Shown here piece by piece: positions 1 through 12,194 of a stretch of DNA of 64,000 nt. Numbering within the stretch: the stretch's first letter is position 1; each line of letters starts with the position of its first letter. The position numbers and the translations under genes were made by a program. The notes below the pieces were generated by a model. The model saw only the letters and a list, made by a program, of their open reading frames with translations, searched no databases and was not told the DNA's origin. The DNA lies in assembly GCA_022829145.1 (NCBI GenBank), contig CM040764.1, forward strand, positions 18,638,737 to 18,702,736, given 5' to 3'. This stretch comes from Albula goreensis (taxonomy: Eukaryota; Chordata; Actinopteri; Albuliformes; Albulidae).

Positions 1-22
1 CCAGCAATACAATTTGGGTCTT

Positions 23-90
<68 letters not shown>

Positions 91-3000
91 ATGACTGTGA
101 GTGGTTGTGTGTGTGTTCTTCAGACTGTATTTGATTTCAGATCATTACACTTTCCTAATTCCACTGATGATTATATTCGGGTATATATCCCACTTCTCCA
201 AATTCTGATTGATTCTTAGATGCATAGTGTGTCGGGTTAGCAGCCCCTTTCACGTGAGCGCGTCGTGGACGCCTTTATTTTTCATGTTTGCAGATGATAG
301 AAAAATACTGATGGTGTGGTAGGTGGGTTGCACTTAGCAAGGCTCCAACACATGCACCATCCTCATTACTTTTCTCATCATACATAGTCTACATCAGCCG
401 GCTACAATATAATGGCCAAACCTAGCTTACATATGACCAAAAAACCCATTAAAACATTGATACATTAATGTTTTTCCTTTACACTTAATATCTCACTGGA
501 TAACCAGTGCAACGCAAAGTCTGCAACATCCAGACTTTGTCTGCGTCCTGATAAGCTCGGCAAGGGGCAATTCCAGAAAAAAGGCGCTTCACAGCTGCAG
601 ATGAATTTGTATTCGTGAGGAAATTTTTCATCTGAAGGACATTTGGGAATAAAAAACGATAAACGTAGCCGACTATCAAAGTGTGAAAATCAAATCTTTA
701 ACAATGCGTAGCTTACAGGAATTCATGCTAAGTGGAGAATCGTATTACTCCCTTTTAAAATAGTTTTGATGTATTTGTTATTTAATTATATCTCAAACAT
801 AGCCAGCTGTCCATGATGTAAAGAGCCAAGTCTTAAAAAAAGCCAAATACGTTTTCGCATACTGAGGTGAGATAAGATATAGTTTCGCATTGATATTTAA
901 AGTTTAGATGAACAAAATTTAAAGTTAGCACTGATCCATCACTTCAGTTCTGAAGAAGAACAGGACACGTGCGCTTTTTTTCTGAGATCCCCAAAACACA
1001 CCCACATCCAAACCTCTGAACGAAACATAACAGCGTCAATCAGCATTTTTTTTAGTTCTGATCAACGATAGGTCCAAAAGTTGACTTTTTATTTTATTTT
1101 ATTCAGCCCTTTTCTCAGATACAGTTGCGGGGACACCGTTCTGGAACCAGCAAAATAAATTTTTGTTATGTTATTGCCTTTTGACATTAGGTTTGATTGC
1201 ATAAATGAAAAAAGCGTACACTGCAATGGTCTCAGTCACCCCTGGTCACACTTAGAAAAAGACAAGTAAGCTATCTCAGCTGTGTTGTATCTTGTCGTCA
1301 TCCATTAGTCAGACGGCTGGACGTGAAATTATACGTAATATCTAGCGTAACTGGCTCTCCTTGACCCACCTGCTTACGTTGGCTGGCACCAGAATTTCCT
1401 ACTAAAATAAGCGAGTAGTTTCTAATATCTTGTCTAATGCTGATCCATTTGTCCAGTGATCTGGGGATAACCTACAGGCAATTCCCGCAAATCATTATCG
1501 AAAGTATTTCATTAATTATTTTATGTCACACCGAATGCTATTCATGATACAATGTGGATTACTATTTGCTTTCTTTTTCAACTTTTATAAGAGAATTGTT
1601 TGGGTCCCTGCATCTCATGTAGCAGCTGTCGACGACGCAGGCTAGCGGTCCCATGGAATAGCAGCGACCGCGGAAGTCGTTCACAAACAGTCTACATACG
1701 GACTGGAGCTTTTGGGGACACGCGAGACGTTCGTCGTTGAACTCAACCGCCCCGAATTTCACTGACCAAGTGTCCGTGTCCCTGTTTTACCATGTGTTTC
1801 TCAAGAAATCGACACCCTGTGTGCTTTCTGTAATTCAGAATGGTTGAATTTTCTAGTTGAACTGCAGTGGCGCTTTTGAGAGCATCCTTACATTCAGTCC
1901 CGTGTTAAGTGTAACAAATATGCGGCATATCTCAACCCGTTATAGTAAATACTGACCCCAAATTAAAATAGTAATCGCGCTGGATATCCACATAGACTAT
2001 CCGTTCATTTGAAGACCAAGATCTCATCCTTGAGGTTATCAGACACCAACTGAAGCTAGATTCATCTGTCAAACTTTGATACCTAGCCTTACAATTAAAA
2101 TCTTCATCTGTTTTATCATTTAAATTTTAAGATATCATTGTGATATTAACAACGCCCAATTCCCAGGACAGTTAGTCTGTCCTGGAAACGGAGGCTGACA
2201 CGCTTTCTAACATCCTTACGTCTTTTGCTTACTACCATTTTTTGGGGGAGAGGAGGGGTAGTAAAAGCAAACGTGCAATGTACATTTTTAGGCTGAGTTT
2301 CATAAGTCTAAAAACATCACCGGCATACAAGACAATGTATTATTATATTATGGACAACAAACATTGTGTAGATCAGAAAATCACGAACAAGAAACATGAA
2401 TGGGTAGGACTCACCTTGTAGTAATTAATGTGGTCCATCCAGGGCGATCTAGTCAGAAACCAGTGTTACCAGCCTTCTGCAAACACCTTAATTTTGATTT
2501 AAATGCTAAAAATATTTATGAATGAAACCCCTATGCCTTAGGACACACCCACAGCCCGGTCTAAGAAGTACCACGTGACTTGTGAAGCGACGTTGAGCGT
2601 AGTGACTGGAAATGGGAGATTCTCGCATGCAGTGACTGTGACTTTTACGACCAGATTGTCCATCATTCTGTTCTGTCGTTCGACATGGAATGTTATTCCG
2701 CATTTACCGTTCCACATTCTATATGAATAGATGTTCATAATGCAAGCCTGATAACTGCCATGCACGACATCAGATTATAGCACCTCAGAACAGAGTGCGT
2801 AAGCATCCGAGCGTGTGTGCGTACAGATAAATGCATGAAGGATAAGTGGGCACGACCTGCAGTTAATGAATAACTCATTCTCAGCTTTCATGTTGTGGGG
2901 GGCACAAACTTGTGCCAGAGAGATTATTATGCAGGCGTCGCGAGTCTTTAGAGGAAGAACCATCATTACCTATATCCTATTTGTGTTCATCCGCAAAAAA

Positions 3001-4150
3001 TACGGGGCAAACGGAAAGACAAGGTAGCAGCCTCTCAGCAATCGTAAATCGAATTAATAAAATGAATACCTCTTTCCTTCGAACAGCATTTTCAATGTGA
3101 TAGTGCACGCTAATTTGCCATAAAGTATTGTAAATGCAACAGCCTGAAAATGAACGTTTCCCTGCTGACTGTATGCATCTCTTACACGTTATGGCTGTGT
3201 GTGCACACGCGTGGGTGTGCACATCTAGCCTAATTCTTTAATCATAATACTATAAATTATATTTATTAATACTCTGTAAGCCAACAGATAAATCGGTTGA
3301 CTAAGGCGAGAGCAACGCACAACAGTAAGCGTGAAAAATATGCATGTATGTCTGTGTCGGTGTGCTTGAGGATTTCCAAAATTGGTTGCTTCTGCACAGC
3401 TAAAAAAAGAGAAGAGCTGGCGACTTCGTCAACACACCCCCTTGACATCAACACGCCACCGTGACGTCAAAACGCCCACTCAGTGTTCTGCTGACGCCAC
3501 ATGCCTTTACTAGCTGATTGTGGTGAAACACAGGGTGCACACCAGAATACATAATGATGTACATGGTTTAAATATTACTCTCACGTTGCCATTCAATTCC
3601 ATGCTTTTAATTTATCTTCGTCTGCAAAACAAGTATGCGTTATGTTTTTTCATTGTATTCTTATTGCGCCACCTCCTGGTATTACTTTGTTGATTACTGT
3701 CCCTTTTTTTGTAATGAGAATTAATACATTTTCAGTGTTACCTGTAAATACACGTATGTGTACATCTATCTATAGATGCACATTATTGATCGTATCAATG
3801 CTGATTTGCATGTATTTAATTGGTAAAAATCCAATACATTCATCTGACGTAAAAATCGTTATCAAAAGCCAAGATAATTATTGCCAATACAACAGGACGA
3901 GAACGTAATAACCACTCACATACAATGTTCAGAAATACAGTAATTAAATTGGGTGTGGGTGGGGGTGAAATAAAACAACTATACAAAACAGAGAAAACGA
4001 TACAGAATAGAATGCTGAATCTAAACAGACAGCATTGTTATTAAGTCTTATGATTTAATTGGGAATTCATGTACAATTGTTTTCATGACAATTACTTATT
4101 TAGAATGGAATAAAGAATAAAGACCACGCCAAATAAAAACGTAACTTCCA
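1..4150. other. Upstream non-coding region
   Basis: No exon with convincing splice sites or recognisable protein similarity was found. The stretch is AT-rich, starts with a TG/GA microsatellite, and has short random-looking reading frames on both strands. Two local features stand out: a CpG-richer reading frame on the minus strand around 1562-1790, and a perfect CRE octamer at 3462-3469. In human the neighbour upstream of ATP5D is CBARP on the opposite strand, but I see no trace of it here. Confidence 0.6.
22..89. repeat. (TG)n-(GA)n compound microsatellite
   Basis: A run of TG dinucleotides (22-47) passes directly into a run of GA dinucleotides (47-89). Confidence 0.97.
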
Positions 4151-4313
4151 GTCTTATGAATAACTACATTTCCCATGAAGCTTTGAAACACATTATCGGG
4201 CCTTCTGGGAAAGGTATCTGTGTCCTTCTTGTCCTGCAGCCCGGTGCATGCTGCTTTGACTGGAGAGTTTTTGGGCATCTTTTCATTGCGGAAATACGTT
4301 TTATTTCAGCACA
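4150..4313 (+). promoter_or_regulatory. atp5f1d: atp5f1d promoter and 5' UTR
   Basis: This is the segment immediately upstream of the ATP5D start codon. It has no TATA box. At 4163-4181 it carries ACTACATTTCCCATGAAGC, which resembles the ACTACAnTTCCCAGnATGC motif bound by ZNF143 (Staf), often with THAP11, in TATA-less housekeeping promoters including those of mitochondrial genes. The transcription start is not determinable from sequence but probably lies between this motif and 4313. Confidence 0.55.
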
Positions 4314-4433
4314 ATGTTATCTGCACGATTTATTCTTCGTCGTTCCCTTCCTGTATTGCGGCAAACCCGATACTATGCCGACCCTCCCTCCGCTGCTCCC
4401 CAGATGTCCTTCACGTTTGCTTCGCCAACTCAG
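4314..4433 (+). CDS. atp5f1d: atp5f1d coding exon 1
   Basis: Forty codons covering the mitochondrial presequence and the start of the mature protein, ending at ...FASPTQ. The donor is CAG|GTAAGG and the exon ends in phase 0. Confidence 0.95.
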
Positions 4434-6430
4434 GTAAGGAAACTCGGCTCTTAACAGCTTTGGCCCTCGACTAGTACTGGCTAACTTCAATTGAATCGAC
4501 CCGACCAGTTTCACATCATGCTAGTGAACGAATCATTCATGTTTTAAATGTACTCGACACTCAAAATTTGCTCATGATGGTGGTGCTAATTTGTTATATA
4601 GCAGTTTGTCTTTGCTGTGGTCTTGCAGTGTCAGTGTTGTGGTTTCAATGCCCCGTGAGAAGCACATTATCTGAAGGTTAGTTGCAGAATGAGGTAGAGT
4701 AGCTTAATCAAATAATTTGGTAAACACTGCACAATTTGGTAAAGTACACTCTGACATTTATTACATATTAACCCTTGGAATGAAACTTACTGGCTAGGTA
4801 GATTAGAGTACTGTTTAGCGATAACCTTAAACTGCAGACAACGATGAACAATGCAGCTTCATGAATGCAGATCACGTGATCGTGAAGTAAAGTCTTGTAA
4901 TATTAATTATAATGACAGTAATCGTAGTATTCATTCATATCAGTAAGGGTTTTCCTTTGTAACAACACGTTTATCAATGTATTTAACTACTTGCCAGATC
5001 ATTTAGCAGAGGCAGAGACCCATAGCTTGACACATTGCTACATACTATAGTTTAGTGGCCGTCCAATGGTCCAAATCTAAATCCAAAAAACAAACTTGAA
5101 ATTGCTTTTGTTTTTAGGGAGAGGACATAGCTGGTCATAATACAGTGAAAGTGTCCCTGTTTCATAAGAGAAATTATATGTAACATACAGTCACACATGT
5201 ATGCCTTTATTTAGACTGCATTGCATCAAAAACATAAATTTCATGTAATGTGATGAAATCCTGTATGTCAATGAAGAGCACTTTTGGGCAGAATTGCATC
5301 TACCTTCTTGTATTTGCATTATTTTGTGTTTCTGCTGCAGGTGTTTTTCAACGAAGCAAGTGTGAAACAGATTGACGTCCCAACTCTGACAGGGGCCTTC
5401 GGTATCCTCCCTGCTCATGTTCCCACGCTTCAGGTTCTGAGACCTGGCGTGGTTACGGTTTTTGGTGACGATGGTTCTGCTTCCAAGTTCTTCGGTGAGA
5501 TTTCGGGAAGCTTTCCTTTTTCCAGTGCATTTTAAATGAATTTTAAATGCTGTTCCCCTTTGTGGACCTTGATCGAATACTTCCCATGTAGTTCACACCA
5601 GCAGCATTCAAATACCCATCCGTTTGTCAAATTACAGGGACTAATGTGAGAGCAGCAGGAACCTGAGCCTTTCAAACTGTGGAAATTTCCCAGAATTGTA
5701 GATTTGCACACAAATTCAGTGTGGGAGAAACTTTCACATGGCAGTTGTGTTTAAGAAAGGGTGCAGGTAGATAGAACCTGTACCTAACCCACCCTCTCCC
5801 TGAGAAGATAAGCAGCAGAGGTATAAGCATTTTCTCTGTCTGCAGTGAGCAGCGGATCCGTCTCAGTGAACTCAGACTCCTCTGTTCAGCTTCTGGCTGA
5901 GGAAGCTGTTCCTCTGGACAGCCTGGACCTCGCGGTAAGTGACAGCGCTAATCAAGGAAGCCGCTTTATCTCTGCTGCTCCCTCGTCCATCTCATCCTTC
6001 CATCTGCAAGGCCATCATCACATCATCTATCTCTCCATTTATCACTTCATTCATCCCAATATCATTTGTGTATCCACTAGTGATAAGTGATGCCTTGTCA
6101 TGATACAAAATAGGACGGACACACTGTGAGCTGTTGGTACCGTACTTATTTCAGTCAGGCCTTTTGTTACTGTTTAGTGCATAATCTTTTATTGATTCAG
6201 ACAAGTTAATGATTGACAGCCTGTTGTATCTCCACCCATTATGGGGTTCATAAAGGTAAAATTAGAAAGAGAGATTCAGTGGCTCTGTGTTGTTGTGTCC
6301 TCTCCAGGCAGCCAAGGCAAACCTGGAGAAGGCCCAGTCAGACCTGCTCAGCACTGCAGACGAAGCAGCCAGAGCTGAGTTCCAGATCAGCATAGAGGCC
6401 AACGAGGCTATTGTGAAAGCCCTGGAGTAA
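4314..6430 (+). CDS. atp5f1d: ATP synthase F1 subunit delta, mitochondrial
   Basis: Spliced gene with coding exons 4314-4433, 5341-5494, 5846-5934 and 6308-6430 (161 residues plus TAA). The product is the delta subunit of mitochondrial F1 ATP synthase (homologue of bacterial epsilon), part of the central rotor stalk with gamma and epsilon in the matrix. Residues 1 to about 21 are an Arg-rich, acid-free presequence (MLSARFILRRSFPVLRQTR). The family hallmark MSFTFASPTQVFF follows at residues 31-43, then the beta-sandwich domain with DVPTLTGAFGILPAHVPTLQ, and a C-terminal two-helix hairpin AAKANLEKAQSDL...EANEAIVKALE. The length is close to the usual 160-170. All introns are GT-AG and phases join correctly (0, 1, 0). 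The first in-frame ATG gives the targeting peptide, which fixes the start. Upstream of midn in the same orientation, as in other vertebrates. Confidence 0.97.
5341..5494 (+). CDS. atp5f1d: atp5f1d coding exon 2
   Basis: Begins after a TCTGCTGCAG acceptor with VFFNEASVKQIDVPTLTG and ends with ...SASKFF plus one base. The donor is GTGAGA. It encodes most of the N-terminal beta-sandwich. Confidence 0.95.
5846..5934 (+). CDS. atp5f1d: atp5f1d coding exon 3
   Basis: Acceptor TCTGTCTGCAG, donor GTAAGT. It encodes VSSGSVSVNSDSSVQLLAEE and onward to LDLA, the last strands of the beta-sandwich and the link to the helical hairpin. Confidence 0.95.
6308..6430 (+). CDS. atp5f1d: atp5f1d coding exon 4
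   Basis: Acceptor CTCTCCAG, starts AAKANLEKAQ, ends at TAA 6428-6430. It encodes the C-terminal helical hairpin. The exon continues as 3' UTR to 6444, followed by a GTACAT donor. Confidence 0.95.
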   Translation, partial: AAKANLEKAQSDLLSTADEAARAEFQISIEANEAIVKALE

Positions 6431-6925
6431 AGCTTCAACTGCAGGTACATGTTTTATATGAACGAATGAAGCACTGAAATCTCAAATGTTTTGAGTTATT
6501 GGGGTTTTGAGTCTTTCTTCATGAGTAGCTCTGTGCAGGCCGACTGTGCGTGCCACACTGGCCAGCAGGGAGCACCGAAGAACAATGAAACAAGGACTTT
6601 GATGAATGAATCCTTCCCTTCCTAGGCAGTGCCAAAATGATAGTTCGTGCTCCTCCATATTCCTTAGATCAACAAAGTCCCTGTACCAATGCAGGGCCAG
6701 CAATTTTAGACCATTTTCACCGATGATATGTAATTGCTATTTATAAATGGAACTCAACACCTTGTTTCTTTAATTTTGACATCTTTTTTATTTTAGGTTG
6801 TGTCAAGTTGGATTTCAAAGGCACCCTGAAACTGTTCCTCTCTGCCTGACCAAGAACCACAAGACACAGTTTTCTTTGTACAGAAACCACGATTGTTGGT
6901 AATAAATGTATTTCCAGGAACTCAC
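6431..6925 (+). other. atp5f1d: atp5f1d 3' UTR with an intron; polyA signal
   Basis: The UTR runs 6431-6444, then an apparent intron 6445-6796 (donor GTACAT; acceptor TTTTATTTTAG), then a last non-coding exon from 6797. AATAAA at 6901-6906 is followed by a GT-rich stretch (acttgtgtttctg), giving a probable cleavage site near 6920-6930. The splice junction lies only 14 nt after the stop codon, so it should not trigger nonsense-mediated decay. Confidence 0.7.
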
Positions 6926-6930
6926 TTGTG

Positions 6931-8830
6931 TTTCTGAAATTCATTTTCTTCTTTGTGGTATATGATGGATGGGGGAAGGCCAGTGATCAACTGGAGCACC
7001 AAGTATTTAAACTGCTTAGAACAAATGAAACACCATGCTACATTTGTGATGCGAGTATTTAAAAATGACATGTAATTGGGATGCTATCAGCGGTCCACAT
7101 TCTCCCGAATCAGTGTTCAGACAAACACCAGCAAACACCATGGTCCTCTACAGCCAAGTTTGAGAACTGCTCGTGTAATTTTTGACAGAAATAATTCATT
7201 CTTTTGACAGACTTAATTTGGTGGCAGATGATGCTGCTGTGATGGACACACTTTTTGACATGTATTTGTTTTCAGAGTCTTTATGCTGTATGAAATTGTC
7301 TCATTTCACCAAAAATGTTGCAGCTTTGGGAGCCAGTATTAACTGTTTTGGAAAAAGTGAGCAATTTTAGAGAAAAGCACTCGAGCCATCAAGAAGAACT
7401 GTCAAATGAATTATTGTCAGTACTACTTGCTGCCAGAGGATGGCAGCACAGGGCCATTTATGGACAAGAGCTGCAAACTGGAGCCATGACCCACAACAAA
7501 GGCCTTTGAAGTTCTTAAATAGCAACATTGTTTGTCATCAAACTGGGCAGTGGGGGTTATACTTTTCTCAGATTTATTTATTTTCAGGCAGTCTGGGCTG
7601 GAATTCTTCCACCTCCCACTGAGTTGGTGGTAATGGTACAACTAAACAACTCAAGTGATTACTACGGAGAGAGTAAGCTCTGGTTAGTTTTAAGCACAGT
7701 GCTTATAACTTAACTTAGCTGAGTGAAAGTGCCAGCGCTCGGGCAGAAAACCAAAAGCTCAATTCAGATGTGTTTTTACTCTTTTTGGAGGCGGTTTACA
7801 CAAAAATGCACATGATACCAGATGGGCTTTGTGTGTTTAGACAATATGTATTTGTTATTTGCATGCAGTGATGACTAAAGTCAATACTGCATTGTGTGGG
7901 GGTGACAAATCGAAACCACTTGAGGGTAAAAGTGATGCGATCAGTCAGATGCACGTCACATGGGTTGAAGTCTGGATATATATTGGATTTAAATCACATG
8001 TGGATGAGGTCCAAATCAGATTTTTATGAAAATAAAAGTCCTGTTGGGTGACACGATTTGTTGTTCAGACTTCAAGGAAAAGATCAGATAACAAATCAGA
8101 TATGGGGAGAAACTGGACTTGAGTCACCTCAAGCTGGCGGCCCAAACACTGCCGGTGAGTCTTCCTGTGTGCATGTTTATGTGTTCAGCAGAGCGGGTAT
8201 CCGTGCGTCTGTGTGCGGGTAGGAGCATGTCAGAGTCAGCCACTTCACAGGCCCTCACAGTATCACAGAGCATTTCATAGCAAATGGCAAAACATTGACC
8301 TGTCACTGATAACCTGAATGAAGTGGTTTAACTTCAGCTGTGTAAGTCGATTCATTCCTATCTGCTTACTTACAAAGCCGTTGTTGGAGAGCTCCCTTCC
8401 TATTTGTGTCCTCGGCTGTCTTGGAATTCCTCAAATTATCAGCTTTACTCCATCAGATTGCACCACGTTTTAAAGTCCCATGTTCCTCTACAGATCATGG
8501 GAGAATGTTCCATCTCAGTGGGGGTTCCTGGTAAAATAAGGCCTAAATAAGATCATGATTCAAATTAATTTATGAATTAATATCAAGTCTCATCACCTAC
8601 CCCTGATCACTTTTTTTAAGTTTAGTTAAAGATCAGTTTTTTTTTTTTTTTTTTGTGTGTGTTTGTGTGTGTGTGTGTGTTGTTGAGAGGCATTTCATTT
8701 TTGTTCTCCTGTACCTTGGATGTGTTCTTAAAAACAAAATGTACGCGTGCAAAGTGGATATGGTAATGAACTGATTGGACCTGTTATGTCAGGAGCAGTT
8801 GCCGCAATAACAACAGTGATTTAAACGGCG
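6931..8830. other. Intergenic, atp5f1d-midn spacer (first part)
   Basis: No exon seen. It contains a degenerate repeat (about 7750-8150, listed separately) and a poly-T/TG tract at 8636-8681. Reading frames here are short and overlap on both strands. Confidence 0.6.
7750..8150. mobile_element. Degenerate non-autonomous DNA transposon-like repeat
   Basis: The stretch contains phrases typical of a dispersed non-autonomous teleost element: 'ctcaattcagat' (about 7758), 'ggatttaaatcacatgtgg' (about 7985), 'gtccaaatcagattttta', 'aacaaatcagatatgggg' and 'gagtcacctcaagctggcgg' (about 8121). It has no coding capacity. The boundaries, and the assignment to hAT-like MITEs, are from memory of similar fish repeats and are uncertain. 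Confidence 0.45.
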
Positions 8831-9058
8831 CATCAGTCAGAGCAGGAAGTGACAGAGGGTCTGGGGGTGAGCGGAGGAATGGGGTGGGTTCATCACTCAT
8901 CCCCCTCCTTTCGTTTCTGGGAAGTCTTGGGCTGGCCGTGCCGGTTACAGCTTCCTGTTGACTTTTTTTTTTTACGTACACTTTGTCCACAGGCGTACAG
9001 TGCGGGAACGGTAAGTCATTTTTCTGGAATTTTTATTTGCATGTGTCATATTTGAGAA

Positions 9059-9123
9059 GGGGGATCTGGGGGTGGGAGTTGGATGGGGAGGGCAAGGGGG
9101 CGGAGTAGGGGGTGGGGGGAGAC
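9059..9123 (+). repeat. G-run cluster (G-quadruplex-prone)
   Basis: At least six runs of three or more G within 65 bases (ggggg, ggggg-t-ggg, gggg-a-ggg, ggggg, ggggg-t-gggggg), a pattern compatible with several overlapping G-quadruplexes on the plus strand. Confidence 0.7.
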
Positions 9124-10463
9124 GGCCTGGAGTGAAAGGAATTTGGGCGGAATAGGGAGCGCAGTGCAGCCTCAGGGGGAGCAGGGAGGGGAGCACACTG
9201 GAAAACAAAAGGAACATTGCCTTATTTAAACGAAAAAACATCACTGAGCCGTTTGTCAGGGCGGACACATGGGATCACGATTCACTCCAGAGAGAAGAGA
9301 TCCATATAAACAGGATGCAGTCACTGCCATGTCTCACTGTGCACTTCTCTGCATAAATGTATTCATGGGCCTCCACTGTCGATCATTTCAAAAGACTCAT
9401 TGTGCTTTTTTTTTTTTTTTTTTTAAAGATGCTCCCTTGTACTTGCAGTGAGGTTGTTTTTATGTGGCTGAGATGAGCATGTCTTCAAGCATGTGGACCT
9501 GGTTTAACCCTGGTCATCTCTTTGCGTGGCACTCATATTCCAGGCCTCATGCAGAGGAAGCTGCAGTCATGTGTTTCCCAACCTTGGCTCCAGAGCCACA
9601 CAGCGGGCCAGTGTATGTGTGTGTAGGGGGTACAGGCCACATACTGCCTGTGTGGCATTCTGGGAATGTGAGGGGCTGGAGGAGTGGAGGAGTGGATTTT
9701 AATTATTAGTGAGTGTGTGTATGTGTGTGGCTGAGGTTGTTTTCATGTTTTCATGTATCCGTTTGTGTTAGTGTGTTTCTGTCTATATTTATCCACATAG
9801 TTTGGCTGAGAACTGAGAAGATCTCATCTTTACTCAGTAATGGTCTGGGGATTGAAAGATACAGAAAGCCACTTTCTACTCGCACCTGGAGTACAGTATC
9901 TCCCTCCTGGCTGGACTCCCAGCTGGTGTCACCAGGCCTCTCCAGCCAGTAAACAATCCCACGTTTCACTGCCCTCCACTGTGTGTGTATGAGAGACTAG
10001 TACTTAGAGGTTTACAAATGGTGGGACTGACAAAGAAAAGGGCCAAGCAGCTAGCGAGGTACTGTTCAGTCTCCACTATTATTGGTAGCTGCTCTATGTG
10101 GAGGAGACGCTATTTTCACTATCCTTGACCGGAAGCTGAACATTTGTTTTGTATATGTTACTGCTATATTTTTTTGCTGTACTGGTGCATATGATATGTC
10201 AAGTCCAAACATCATGCACCTGAAAAATGTATGTGCTTTTGTTATGTGTTTGTGAAATGTGGACATAAATAAAAAAATATAACTGTGCTCCCCCATGTGT
10301 TTTTCTGTGTCTGTATGTTCATATGTGTGTATGTGTGTGTCTGCATGCTTGTATTTGTGTGCTCATGCATATGTTTATGCTTGCACTTGTGTGCATGGAT
10401 ATGGATGTATTAATATCGGTCAGGTGGCTGCAGGGTCCTGGGAGTGGGCCTTCTGCTGAGAGG

Positions 10464-10565
10464 GTCTGTCTGTCTGTCTGTCTGTCTCTTTCATTCTCTC
10501 GCTCTCTCTCTCTGTGTCTCTCTCTCTATCTCTCTCACACACACTCTCTCCCTCTCTTTCTCCAG
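10464..10565. repeat. (CTGT)n and CT-rich simple repeat
   Basis: Six tandem TCTG-type units at 10464-10488 are followed by a pyrimidine-rich CT/CTCT tract to about 10565. Confidence 0.95.
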
Positions 10566-11549
10566 GCCATCAGTCCATCTGCCCATGACCTTCAGTTCAC
10601 CTCCACCCTTATCTCTCTTTATTGACCTGCATTTCCTTTTGTCGTTGCGTGGGTTCCGTGGAACATTCCGTGATGCTGAATGGAAAAACGCTATTGGCTG
10701 TGCAATGGTGCGCAGCTCTTCCTGAAGCAGGATCGCTTGTTTACAGAGCCCAATGCCAATCGTCCTCTCAAGGACTCTTTTTTCCCCCCACAATGAGTGT
10801 TTAAATTACCTACATGTTTTTGTGTCATTATCTGTTATCCTGTTATCTTTATCTGACTTGAAATCATCGATATCCCATGTACTGAACTAACTCACATCAG
10901 AGAGGCTACAGTGTCCTCTGGTTTTCAGCTTGTTTCAAGTTACTTATTGACTTAAGATTCCATTACCTTGTTTTAAAGGGCCAAAACTGCAATCTGATTG
11001 AAAAGAGACCACAGAAACTTGTGGGCACAATAGCCATCCAAAACTGCAGTTTGACATCTCTTTACTACACCCTTCTATGGTCAAACTGCAGTGGCTATGA
11101 GGTCATGGGCTGACAGGCTGTCACTTTGTTGTCTCTGTCTGTCTGACAGATGAGGCTACGCAGAGCTAGGCTCGGCTCGGCTTGGCCATGGATAGTCTTG
11201 AATGTGGGGTGTCCATCTTCAGTTGAGCTCTAGGATAGTATCATTACCTTTTCTGGCTTAGGCATTTTGAATAACAATCATGATGATAATTATTATAATT
11301 ATTGATGTTGTAATTGATAATAATGATGATAATCATCAGTATTAGCAGGATCAGATTGAAAGGCAAATGGGAGACATTTTGGGCCATATACACATGCACT
11401 GACGGGAGCAAATGTACACATACAGAGGGTAAATTGGAGAGCTTGGTTGATTTCTGGGGGAAATGATGTACCTTATATATAAGCAGGTGACTACCCTCAT
11501 AGAGTCTGTATGCAAGTTAGGTACACATAGGTAAGCTATGCATATATGT

Positions 11550-11715
11550 TTGTTGGATGTCCTTAAGCAAGGTGACTTGCAGTTTTATCTTTGCTTTCCA
11601 TCCAGTTATACAAGCCTGATTTTTATTGTACAGCCCCCCACACACACCCCCTGAGTAAATACTGCATTTGTACTTTGTTATTGTTATTCATTCAGCAGAA
11701 GCCTTCATTTCACAT
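11550..11715. repeat. Possible fragment of a teleost dispersed repeat
   Basis: The phrases 'ccttaagcaaggtgacttgcag' region (11561-11582) and 'ttattcattcagcagaagcc' (about 11684-11703) resemble pieces of the common fish repeat that includes 'ttcatttagcagacgctttt' and 'gcgacttaca'. The order is disturbed, so the call is weak. Confidence 0.3.
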
Positions 11716-12099
11716 ATTTAGCACATGCGTCTACCTGCTTCTTCCTGCTCCCTTTTTTTTTTTTTTTCAAATTGCAAAACATGATTATGAAAGAGTGCCT
11801 CGAACAAATGTGCTGGGAGCAAGGCGTGGCCTGAACTTGGTTTTTGGCAGGTTCACTGGTGAAGTGAAACCACGAACCGAGGGCCTGTTTACCTTGCGTG
11901 GCCCGCACCACAATGAGAGATCACTGTGTTCCAGCGTTCCCGGGCTGATCAAGGTGTAAAATTCCAGAGGCATGACTTGTGCGGAACGCTGGCAGTGGGA
12001 GGGGCTGGTGTAGTGGAGGGGAGGGGATGGGGAGGGGGAGGAATGTTGATGAGGCTCAGTGCCAAAGAGCTTCCAGTACATTCCGCACTCTGCACCCTC

Positions 12100-12194
12100 T
12101 GACGTCACGGCCCGGTGGATCCTGTGTGCTCAGGCAGACCGTTTGACCGGAGCTGCTCGGCTCGCCTCCTGGAGAATGTGTCCATCTGACGTCA
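12100..12194. promoter_or_regulatory. Pair of perfect CRE motifs
   Basis: TGACGTCA occurs at 12100-12107 and again at 12187-12194, in a locally CpG-richer segment. CREB/ATF factors bind this palindrome. The interval lies about 11 kb upstream of midn and 5 kb downstream of atp5f1d, so a distal enhancer is possible, but this is motif evidence only. Confidence 0.4.

Noticed and set aside
9565..9615. 'gtgtttcccaaccttggctcc', like the start of a fish dispersed repeat
   Set aside because: Too short and without the rest of the element to support a call.
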